NCBI GenBank assembly: GCA_907165275.2
Contig: OU015650.1
Location: 5,734,001 to 5,798,000 of the forward strand
Origin: Zygaena filipendulae
Taxonomy: Eukaryota; Arthropoda; Insecta; Lepidoptera; Zygaenidae
Length of the DNA stretch: 64,000 nt
Direction of reading: 5' to 3'
A model generated the notes under the pieces. It saw only the letters and a list, made by a program, of their open reading frames with translations, ran no database searches and was not told the DNA's origin. Of this stretch, positions 46,401 through 58,400 are shown piece after piece (positions within the stretch are counted from its first letter, which is position 1; each line of letters opens with the position of its first letter). Made by a program: the position numbers and the translations under genes.

Positions 46401-49400
46401 TGAGGCGTGAAAGCGTAACAAACTCACTTTGCCATATATTAGTAAGGATTTAAAACTGGATAAACAAAAGTTCATAAAAAGATTTCCTTGTGCTATTAAT
46501 ATTTTTCAGGTGCGAGTGTTCATAAGTATCATCAGCGGGACCGCGTTCGCTATGTTCGAGGGCGCCGTGATCGCGATAGTGAGAGATCAGCGCGCCGACT
46601 ACGGCCTCCAGCGAGTGTACGGCAGCATCGGCGGCATGATCTCGTCGCCTCTCTCCGGCCTGCTCATCGACTACGCCAGCAGGGGAAAGGGATACACTGA
46701 TTTCAGGTGGATTTATAATATACATAAAACCATCGTTACAATAGGTACACTAAATACAAACGAACAGATTTAACTGCCTACTACTACCTACGGTTTGTGT
46801 GCACACGTGCAGTGTGTGTGCGTGTCAAAGAGTAGGTAGGTATGTGCGTGTCTCTAAGAGCAGTGTGCAATTGGGCATGCGCCGGGCGCAGCAAGCTACG
46901 AAGTGTGTGTTCCAAATTCAAATTGATATTGTCCAAGACACAGGTACAGCGTCTGCAGTTCCATACAGTCTACACCACTATCACCATTCCTTAAATAGTT
47001 AGTAGGTTTTATCTATCGTAGTTAGTAGGTATTGTTTGGTAAAAGCGAATGTAACCGGATGAACCAAGTAACACGGAAATCGCATTCCGCGCTAGAAAAT
47101 GAGTGACAACTTGAATTGTTTCTAGTAGGGCAATTATGTAACTTTTGTTGCTATAATTTTTCGATTTCAATCCGAAACATAGGTAGCGGTTTTATGATTA
47201 ATTCATCCATAATATTAAGACTGCTACAATTTATGAAATATGTTGGTTTTGGTTGATTGCTTGAAATTGTAGGTTTTAAAACAAAAGTTACATAATATAT
47301 AATGCAGGTATACGCGCGAAAGTGTTTAGGTACATCGATATCAAAAATCAAAAAATATAATAGGTCAAGCTTTAACTGTGCGTAGGTATAACGTACTTTC
47401 AACGATAACTCCTAAAACCTAAACAGAGTGGTCCACGACATTCACTAATTTTTTTCTCAGAACGATGTTGTTTTGTGTTGTAGGTTTTTGGGTCAATACC
47501 TACTACCTGCAATATAAACAATTAGTTGCAGATCATTAAATATGCTTAGTTATACGCAGAAAACAGCAATTAAATTGATAGCCAATAAAGATATATAAAA
47601 TCAGTCCGAGCTGCAGTTATCTCTCCACTTTGCTTGAGGGATAAGGCGGCAACAATCTAATATATAAAAATCTCGTGTCACAGTGTTTGTTAGCAACTCC
47701 TGCGAAAATGGAAATGCCATGACCGCTATTTATGCAATTTTTTGTGTATGTAGGTCTGAGAATAGGTCCGCAGGCTATTTTTTATACCCCTATAAGGATA
47801 GCCGCCTCAGGAATTATTTACTTTTATTTTTTGGACCAAACTTTAGAGTTCCTGCGGGAACGGGTGAGATCGCGGGGCACAGCTAGTATTTAATAAATAT
47901 AACATAGCTGCGTGCACGCTAAAGATCTGCGTACCTACCTAACTCATCGAAGTAATTTACATAAGTTATTAGGTAGCTCAAAGTTTCTACGGGCTATACG
48001 AATTTCGTACGGACTTTTAAACTGTTTATTGAATTGGATTACGTAGGTCTACATTTTATGATGTAAAAAACGCATTTAAAACATATAATAATTACTAGTT
48101 GTGCCCCGCGGTTTACCCGCGTTAATTTCGGAGTTCCCGCGGGAATTCCGGGATAAAAAGTACCCTATGTGTTAATCTGATGTATAAGCTATATTATTGT
48201 AAAGATTAATTTAAATCCATTCAGTAGATTTTGCGTGAAAGAGTAACAAACATCCATCCATCCATCCAGCCATCCATCCATCCATCCATACATTATTACA
48301 AACTTTCGCGTTTGTAATATTAGTAGAAGTAGGATATTTCTAGTTAAGCAATAGTTTGATAGTAAAATTAACAATATTTTATACAAATATATATTATAAA
48401 GAGGTAAAGTTTGTGAGTTTATGACGTTGTACCTAGGGGGTTCTCTGGATCTACTGAACCGATTTTGAAAATTCTTTTACTAATAGAATACTACAGTGTT
48501 CCTTAGTGTCATAACTACTATAGGTAGGTACTTTTTATCTCGGAATTTCCGCGGGAACTCCGAAATTACCGTGGTGATTTTTTTTTGTTACCTATATATT
48601 TGTAAGACTAGTTTTTCTAACACTGTATCGCTCTGGTGGTGACTGTTGGAATCCTGCCCAGGAAACGCCTGTATAGATAGAGCACACCCTTCAACCAAAA
48701 ACTTCCTTCATAAAAGTGTCCAACCGCGGGGGACAGCTAGTACCTAGGTATTACATAAACAAAATAGACTGTGGACAAGGTTGTTGACGAGTGAAAGCCG
48801 TATCGAAAACACGCGTGTCACGTTTTTCGTTATTTCAGTCACTTTTCAGCATCTATTTTGGACCCTGAGCAGGAAACTGACTTTCAAAAGAGCCATGTTT
48901 TAACTTGGGGAACATTCTAACATTGTCATTGGCGATTCGCCATAATTGAAGAAGTAGATGAAGAGATTGTTATTATTAAGAAACATTGTCATTGGCAAAT
49001 TATAATTATAGATGCCATTATTAAAGAAGAAGAAGAAGACTGTGGACAACACCTCGTTTCCGGGTACCTATTGTCAAGAGGAAAAAATGTACCTACCGAC
49101 ATAACGGAATTCCATTAAAAGATTCCTTAATGCCGCATACCTTATACAGTATTTTTACGCGGTATTAATAAGATGTTACAAGATGTTACAAAATAACTTA
49201 ACTATAGGTACCTATATCCTTCATTACAAAATGTTACTAAGTTACAAGTAGCAAAAATTGCAGATAAAAAGAACAGCGAGCAAACTAACTTCGGTAGAAC
49301 TATTAATGGTTAAACAAACTTACCTAGTGATGTTTGACCATAATTATACGAGACGTTGCATCCGAAGAGATTTATTAGAGATGTTTTACTATGTAGTCCA

Positions 49401-52400
49401 TTCTTCAATGTACTAGCATCGCACACAATTATTTAGAGCTATAAAGGAGAATCAAAAATAAAAAGATATTCAATTGACTACTGTGTACCCCTCCTCCCCG
49501 CCCCACCCGGCGTAGCGCCTGCGTTGCCGCACGCCGCCGTGCCAGCTCATTTTTTCAGAGCACCTATTTCATGGCATGGGGTAACGTTAATACTTATAGA
49601 TGTATAAGTTTTTAACGAAACCTATGGGCAGGGAGGGTAATAAATCTCTTCGGATGCAACGTCTCGTATAATTATGGTCAAACATCACTAGGTAAGTTTG
49701 TTTAACCATTAATTATACTGCGACGTTGCATCCTCGAGATTTATTAGAGATGTTTTACTATGTAGATGTTTAGCGCTCACCATGAAATAGGTAAAAGATA
49801 GGGAAAGAAGAACGATGATAAACCAAGTTAAATCAGCGAACACGAGTAGAGAAAAAATATAATTAGACTTGTACGAATCGGGAAGAAAACGCAAAGCTTT
49901 TAAGCAGAGGGCGCTGTGTGTTTGTTACCTGTCAAAACACTTTTAAAACAACTGATTATTGGCTATTGAATTTCTAAGCACTAGTTTAGCGTTGTTAAGT
50001 CTTTAAATTAGTTTCGTGATGTATATGTATGTTCTAGACGTGGTCTCACAATCAGTTTCTTTAAAATGTTTCCTACATAACCTCAAAAAATCCCTTGATT
50101 TATTTATCACTCTTTCCTTAATGTTAAACCACTTGGGAATTGGTGTACACCTATTTCCTCACAATCAAAAGCTACAACAGCGTCCCATAATTTAATTAAC
50201 TAGTGAAAACAACAGAAATACACTCAGTTTCTATGTAGATTGACAGATCTTGTGTAACAAACATTTGGCGCCCTCTAGGTTGGAACTAATTGCCAGTTTT
50301 CTACCCCATAATTTTACAAAATATTTATATATTTTGTTTATCTTGTATTTATATAAATGTTTATTAATCAGAGTCATTATTGTAAGCTGCTTCTGCAAAG
50401 AGTCTATCCTTATTTATGGGATACAGTGGGATAAAGTTAAGGCATTGTGAGTTAAAGCATTGTGAATAGGTCGTTTCGTGGTCAATAATTTTCTGTATTT
50501 AGTAAGATTTTTTTTTTTTTCATTAGAGGTATTGACTTTCAGTTGGTTAAGCAGATCAAGGACAGCGTCTCTGCACGTTGTGCAGTCGACAACGCAAGTA
50601 GAGCTATTCGTTTCTTGGTTAGTTTTTCGAGCGGAAGGCTCTCTTTTGGGTACTAATTTGTTATATTGAAAAATTTAAAGATATAGGTATATCAGCGATA
50701 AAGCAATCAATATTATTTCAGGAAGAGGCGTAACCAAGGTTTACTTGGCCGGTTTAGAACTATCATTGTGCCTGATGCTCTATCGGTAGCTTATTTTTTT
50801 TTTTTTTTTAATTTTCTTAAGCATTTGAAGAGAGAGAAGAGAGGGAAAAAAAAAATCGTAACGGAAGTACTAGATACTCCAATCTACCATGAGTGCGTTA
50901 AAACGTCTGTAGATATGCCGAGATAAATAAAGTGGGCTTTTCTTTGGCTTTGGAAGCAATGCAAAATTAATATCGATGATCAATTTAAAGACTGAATGAG
51001 TCAAACTCCACTCGGTATCCGACAAAGGTTTTTTAACACCTTTAAAAAATTTTGAACGGAAAAAAGTACATTTACTGTAAATAAATAAAATATCAGTCAA
51101 TATACTATGTCAAGACTCCACATCGGCTTCGCGGTTGTTTCCTAAATTTATGTACGACGCGACGTGAAGATCAAAAGAAGTCTTCCCTCGCGTCTCCTGA
51201 TCTGTCGGAAACTTTGCAAAGCACATTAGACCATAAACCGATGTTCACCGATGCACGATAGGTACACCCCAACCTGTTGGAGAGGCAGCGGAGAATATTT
51301 CCAAAGTGTTAACGGTTCTTACGAGTTTTGTTTTTTGAATGCCTAATATTTTATTATTAATCCACCATGAAAAAACTGATTCAAGGGAAGTACCTGCCTG
51401 GCATGATTTTAAAACTGTTTAAAACTCTCTCCAACAGCTTGGATTGTTTGTCTATTGGCAGTATTTTTCTGTTTGAAAACCAAAAAATATGCTTCTTTTA
51501 GGTCTATGGTCGCCATAAGCGGTTTTTAAAACACAAGTATCGTAATAGTCCGTAGGTCTTCCATTTTGAACTGATTTGACTTGATAAACTCGTTAACTCT
51601 CGTTAACTCGTTTGAAATTCTTACCAATATTAAAAAAGCGAGAGTGTGTGTTTGCAACTCTTTCACGCAAATACCACTGAATGGATTATAATGAAATTCA
51701 CATTAACATAGCTTATACATCAGAATAACACACAGGGCACCCTTTATTCCGGAATTCCCGCGAGGTCTGTGAAACCAACGCGGGTGAAACCGCAGGGAAC
51801 AGCTAGTCTATACTAATATTATAAAGAGGAAAGATTTGATTTTTGGTTTGTTTGTTACGATTTAACTCAAAAACTACTGGACCGATTTCAAAAATTCTTT
51901 CACCATTAGAAAGCTACATTATTCTTGAGTAACATAGGCTATATTTTAATCCGGAATTGCCGCGGGAACTCCAAAACCATCACGGTTGAAACCGCGCGGG
52001 ACAGCTAGTTAAGAATAAAGTGAACTTTTGAGTGTTGAAAAATTGTCAAAACTGCACTGCAATGACTGTATAACTTAGTGGATTAGATATTGCAATATTT
52101 AGGTGGTAACTTTTAGTAGAGCTTAAGGTGTTATATTCGGGGACCGTAAACTGGAATACAGTGCGATCAAAAGGAATTTTAAAGCTCCTTACATAATTAG
52201 GTATATAACAACTACATCTAAAACGACTAAATCATCTATAATTGATTGCCACTCATACTAAAAATATCTAGGTGACCGAGCTTCGCTCGTAGTGCTATCT
52301 GTCGTTAAGTAGAAAAAGCAGTACCAAACACTCATTTTTCATTGCCTGAAAACACAGATAAAACAACCCTGCATACTAAATTTCATGAAAATCTTTGGAG

Positions 52401-55400
52401 TCGCGTCCGAGATTCAGATTATAAGTATAATATGTATCTATACCACAGATTCCATACTAATAATTATTATAAAACTGAAGAGTTTGTTTGTGTGTTTGAA
52501 CGCGCCAATCTCAGCAACTACTGGTCCCATTTGAAACATTTTTTCAGTGTTAGATAGCCCATTTATCGAGAAAAGCTATACAAATACATAATATGATCCC
52601 GCTAAGATCAATAAGAGCGGAGCAGCAATGAAAAATGTTACAAAGAACGGAAAAAATATTCCGTTACGCTACTTGAACGGTTAAAGTTACGCAAAAATCA
52701 TGTAGTTATGGAATATATTTTACATCAGTAAAGAATTTTTCTTAAATTAACGCGGTTGAAACCGCGGGACACAGCTAATGTATATATATATACACGAATT
52801 GCTTTTTAGTAGATGTAGACGATATAATCTACCTGCGTGGGATACTACCTCAGTTATTACGGTTTGTATGGTTTGGTCGTTACTGACGTTATACGTTCGT
52901 TACGTATAATAATGATTTTTTTGTCTTTTATATAGCAAATCCTGTTTTTCTTCTTATGTAAGGCCGTCTACTAGAAGCCATCCCCAACGTTTAGAGATTT
53001 TTCGGGAATGGCCAAACACTTCTTTGATCACCAAGGGATTTTAGGATTTTTCGAGGTAAGGTATCCTCAATTACCATACTAGTGCTTGCGTCTGGTTGTT
53101 CAGTTGCTAGTAGCACTGTCATCTCCTTTTGAGTTATTTCAGGGAGTGAACCTTTCGCTGTTCACTTCGGTTTTCATCTCCGAAGGCCCAATTCTCTTCT
53201 ATGGAAAGAAATCTCGAACCAGGGGGGCAATTCTCGCACATTCGAAGTAGACTCGGACTCGAGATAAAGTTCGAATTCGAACATTAAATCGAGATGAAGT
53301 CAAGTTGAGCAATTCTCGACATGTCGACTTCGACATTTCTCGAATGAAAGCCGTTCGAACTGCTTCGACTGGTCGGAAGCGGTCGAGACGTAAATTTCGA
53401 ATTCGAATCTTCATAAATGTCCAATAGCGGTGTCGTGCGTGACAGTTTCAGAAGTTGTTGTTGTTTTTTATCTATCCCCATCTGGGACAGGCAAGGGACG
53501 TTGAGCCATACAGCCAAGTCATATGTTACAGTTTTAGAAGTTTATTATGTATTAGTAAATATACTCCGTATTAAGTGTTATGGTGGTAATTAACTGCAAC
53601 TTCATAGCTTAAAGTTCCGATTAAGCATCGAAATGCATATCAGCAACCCAATTGGATGTAAATATAACTTCAGAAAAAAAAACAAGGGAATCGTATTCTA
53701 TACAGCCAATTCAGGCTGTATGAACTACGATCCCTTTGCCTTCCCCAAAAACGGGTAAAAACAAAAACTAATATTATGCATCACGATCCGTACTACGCAA
53801 ACTAATTTAAACAAAATTAAAGTGATGTTGTAAAAGTGATAAAAGTAAGAACTTTTCTTTTTTTTGGTACAAATATATTGTAAAATATGTTAGTTCTTGA
53901 TATAAAACGATGCACACTATTTAAAAACTTTAAAAAGCTGCTGCCTTTTTAGCTCCAGATGAATCATGTAGAATGGAATGGATACGGCTTTCGAATAAGC
54001 TTTTACTGGCAACATTTTACACTATAAACTCGAAGTCTAGTTCGATTTGTGTTGAGAATAGGAGATACGAAGAAACAGGTTCGAGTATCGAGATTTTGTG
54101 GTCGACATAGGGATCGAACAGCAATCTCGAGTTCGAGATTTTTTCGAAGGAGGCGAGAATTGGGTCCCAGATCGTTCGTGTAAGGGTGCACTTGTTTAAT
54201 CACCGCGACATGAAGTTGACCTTGGAAGGTACTTTAAGGGTGATCTGGACTTTAAGCGGTGCTCATTTCGATCGCGAGAGCCTGGTAATATAGTGCACAA
54301 ACTGTTGAGGCACTCAAATATTTTAACGTCTTTGGGCGTAATCACGTTACTACACGAGACAGATGAAGCTATCTATCATGAACACGTCAAGTAGTATAGC
54401 TTAGAGTCGACACGATCCTGGAAATGTAGTGCACAAGCTGTTGAGGCACTCGAATATTTTAACGTCTTTGGGCGTAAGCACGTTACGACGCGAGACGGAT
54501 GAAGCTATCTATCATGAACACGTCAAGTAATATAGCTTAGAGTCGACACGATCCTGGAAATGTAGTGCACAAGCTGTTGAGGCACTCGAATATTTTAACG
54601 TCTTTGGGCGTAAGCACGTTACGACGCGAGACGGATGAAGCTATCTATCATGAACACGTCAAGTAGTATAGCTTAGAGTCGACACGATCCTGGAAATGTA
54701 GTGCACAAGCTGTTGAGGCACTCGAATATTTTAACGTCTTTGGGCGTAAGCACGTTACGACGCGAGACGGATGAAGCTATCTATCATGAACACTTCAAGT
54801 AGTATAGCTTAGAGTCGACACGATCCTGGAAATGTAGTGCACAAGCTGTTGAGGCACTCGAATATTTTAACGTCTTTGGGCGTAATCACGTTACGACACG
54901 AGACGGATGAAGCTATCTATCATGAACACGTCAAGTAGTATAGCTTAGCCATGATTGCATCAGGAAAAATAGCCATATTCCATTCTTTCGTCAGAGTATC
55001 TTGTTATCAACCATGATCACGTAAATAATAGCAGTACATAAATAACAGGCACGTAAATAGAAGCAAGCATACGTAAATAAAAGCATAATAAAGCATAAAA
55101 TGAAATAAAAAGTGGGTATGCTAGCAATGTTACATTAGCTGTGCTTTTATTATGGCTATACTCGTTAAAACGATGGTTCAAGAACACACAAAGGTGGGTA
55201 ATTTTACGATGAATGCATATTATCAAAGCTTTCCATTTATTTGTTTATTAATTGAATTATAATAATGTGACACCTAAAGGTGAGTAAACAACGACTTACC
55301 ATCGCATGTCTGATGCACAGGGACCGACGAAGGTAAAGCTCAATGCGTTGTAGTCGTTTTGAGATATTCGCTTCTTTCTCTTTGTTTGTACGTTTACCCA

Positions 55401-58400
55401 TAGTTAACCTTTAACTTCACATTATTTTATTATTTTTTGTAGGTAGAATAAAAAGTATTTTAGCTCAAGATTACAAAAAACCTATTTAGTAGTGGCGATG
55501 CCGGCACACAAAAAACGAATGAGCTGGCACGGCGGCGTGCGGCAACGCAGGCGCTACGCCGGGTGGGGCGGGGAGGAGGGGTACACAGTAGTCAATTGAA
55601 TATCTTTTTATTTTTGATTCTCCTTTATAGCTCTAAATAATTGTGTGCGATGCTAGTACATTGAAGAATGGACTACATAGTAAAACATCTCTAATAAATC
55701 TCGAGGATGCAACGTCGCAGTATAATTCTCGGTTGTCATGTAGGTATGCGTTAAAATAGTGCTCGTTGAAACGAATTATCAAAATAACTAAAATGATTGA
55801 CACTAATATAAAATTACGCTGATATTTGATCTGCTTGTTTTGAATCAATATCGTATCCGCGACGTCGGTCAGGTTTAAAAATTTTGGTGCGGTTTCTCTA
55901 ATGCGATTCATTGGACATACATATTTACATGTTTTAGCTTTATTTAACCTACTTTTTTATTAAAAACCTGGTTAATTTAATAACCTTCATCGAAGATCAA
56001 GGTACCAAACGACGCCTATTGAATTTGAAAACCGCGAACACATACGCTACTTTATAAGTTTATATAATTCCGACGATATTTTACTCGCATAACAATGAGG
56101 TAAAATCTTTTCTCTCTTTGAATATAACACCGTATTATTATAAAAACCGTTAGTTTGTAAACGGTTGGCATTGCAGAGGTATTTGCGAGCAACCTACAGG
56201 TTAGTTAACCTCTAGGTTAGTTTAATATAGATTTGACCACATTATAGAATGTTAGGTACCTACTGATTTTTATATGTAGATATACGAGCACCCACCACAA
56301 TACATTTTCCTTATAAAATAATTGTTATTTAATATAAAAAAAAAACTTTAACGGTTTTTACAATTTTACGGTAATTATAGATATGAATGCATCCTTGCAC
56401 CTTTGAATGGACTAGAAATGAGCAAATCTCTGTACAAACAGTGAATGTTTGGTTACGCAATCCATTGCAAATGTTTATAGAGACATTTTTATTATATGTT
56501 TAATATTTAATTATATTGTGCTCATTATAGTTTAATTTATTAAAAGGCTTTGTTAAATCTATAACAGCCGGTCAGCGACTCATGCTTTGTGTATGCGCTT
56601 AGGTAGGTACGAGTATATTTTATATATTACAAAAAACTAAATAGAAAATTTTCAATATGACCCTTTCTACAATAAAATTATTATTGTTATTCTGTATTAC
56701 ATAATCGAAAGTTTTGGTAAGACTTCAAGTAGGCATGCATAGGCGAAGTAAAACTAGCACCATCCACTATGAAAAATCATATCGACAGCAGAATATATAA
56801 AAAATGCTAAATCTTATATTTTTAAGATAATTCTTCAGTGTTACGTTATACCTAATATTAAAAAGTTTACCTAGTTGAAACCCCAAATATTTAAATTTTA
56901 GCACTTCTTGTTATCAACTTTTAATATTGCAGAATTATCATTAGAATGGTGTTTATTACATTCTACATTCCTATATTCTACATATTCGCGCTAATTTCAC
57001 TCCTGTATGCCATTTAAGTTTTTCCATAATGTACTACTCAAAGGGTACTGTGGATGCTCTTTTGTTACATAATTCATTAATCATTTACATTATGTCGACA
57101 GGCCAGCGTTCTACTTGTACGCTGTTCTGAAGGTGGCCTCGGGAGCTCTGATGTTGGGCATAAACTTGGAGTTTAAGCAGCCGGCGCAGAACATACTAGA
57201 AGATGTCATCACAGTGTTCAGAAACATAGAAATCGTGGCGCTGTTCATTGCTTGCTTTATAATGGGTTCGTAACTTATAGGTTTATTTATTATTTACAAA
57301 GTATGAAAAGCAAAAGTATATGTAATAATAAAATATAACTCCATTTTTTCATTTTCTAAATTTCATGCTAAACTTTTGGACCGTTAAGGATAGTTTACAA
57401 TTTAGTTTAAAAATGGCCTATTTACGACCCACTATAAAAAATGTATTTACTATGGAAAACGAAACCTTAATAGGTACTTAACTTTATATTATTATTATAG
57501 CTGTGCCCCGCGGTTTCATTCGCGTGAGTTTTGGAATTCCCGCAGGAACTCTAATGTAGCCTAAATTACTCCTTATAACATCAGCTAATTAGAAGTGAAA
57601 GTCCCATCAAAATTGGTCCAACCGTTGCGGAGATTCACACGCGTGAATTTCGGAATTCCCGCAGGATCTCTTTATATCAGGATTAGGAACCTTTGCGGAC
57701 GCACGCAGAACAAGCCCCCAAAGTTTCATCACAATCGGACCAATGGCTTAGAAACGCATAGAGGATAATTGGACATAGATAAGCAATAGTGTGTTAACCC
57801 ACACTGGAGAAATTTTGAGTAAATTAAAGCTTTAAAATTATAGCGCCATTTTGTTTCCACATTTTTATATTCAATATTTAGTTACATATTTAAGCAATGT
57901 ATAATAAGGTAAACACATAATTAAAAAACGCTCCCTAACTCTCAATAAATCGTTCTGAATCAATAACTTTGTATTGTGGGTTAACATGTTATTGCTTATC
58001 TGCGTCCAATTATACAAATATTGATTTTTATTTATTAGATATAATATATATTAAAATCACACCGGGAAGAGGATACTTACAAAAATACGTTAAATACTAT
58101 CTTTTTGATCATAACTCTGCAGTACTTAAACTACATAGGTAGGTGATTTTTCCCATCATCCCAACGATTTCTTTTGAAATGATAATTAATATTTCAGGAG
58201 ATAATACCTACTGGTATGAGTTTTTTGGCGCTTGATATCTCTATGTCAATACATATGGTATTTTTTGTGGATTGAGTAATGTAATTTCCTTGATAACCAT
58301 ACGGTTGATTTAATCAAATCAAACATACCTACTTTACTGCACTTGTGCAATAAAATTTACTCGCTCAATTTTTTTCAAATGTTTCTAGGAACTGCATGGG

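Larger units (their letters stand above)
49711..55727. repeat. 6-kb segment with 57-bp inverted ends
   Basis: AATTATACTGCGACGTTGCA at 49711 recurs exactly inverted at 55727 and the match runs on to CTATGTAG. The right arm continues as an inverse copy of 49380-49552. It could be one large element or two members of the MITE family at 49307. No transposase is seen inside. Confidence 0.45.

Noticed and set aside
55730..55911. Small minus-strand frame with a membrane-like segment (RNFILVSIILVILIIRF)
   Set aside because: About 60 codons before it runs into a MITE; no splice partners or known family, so not reported as a gene.
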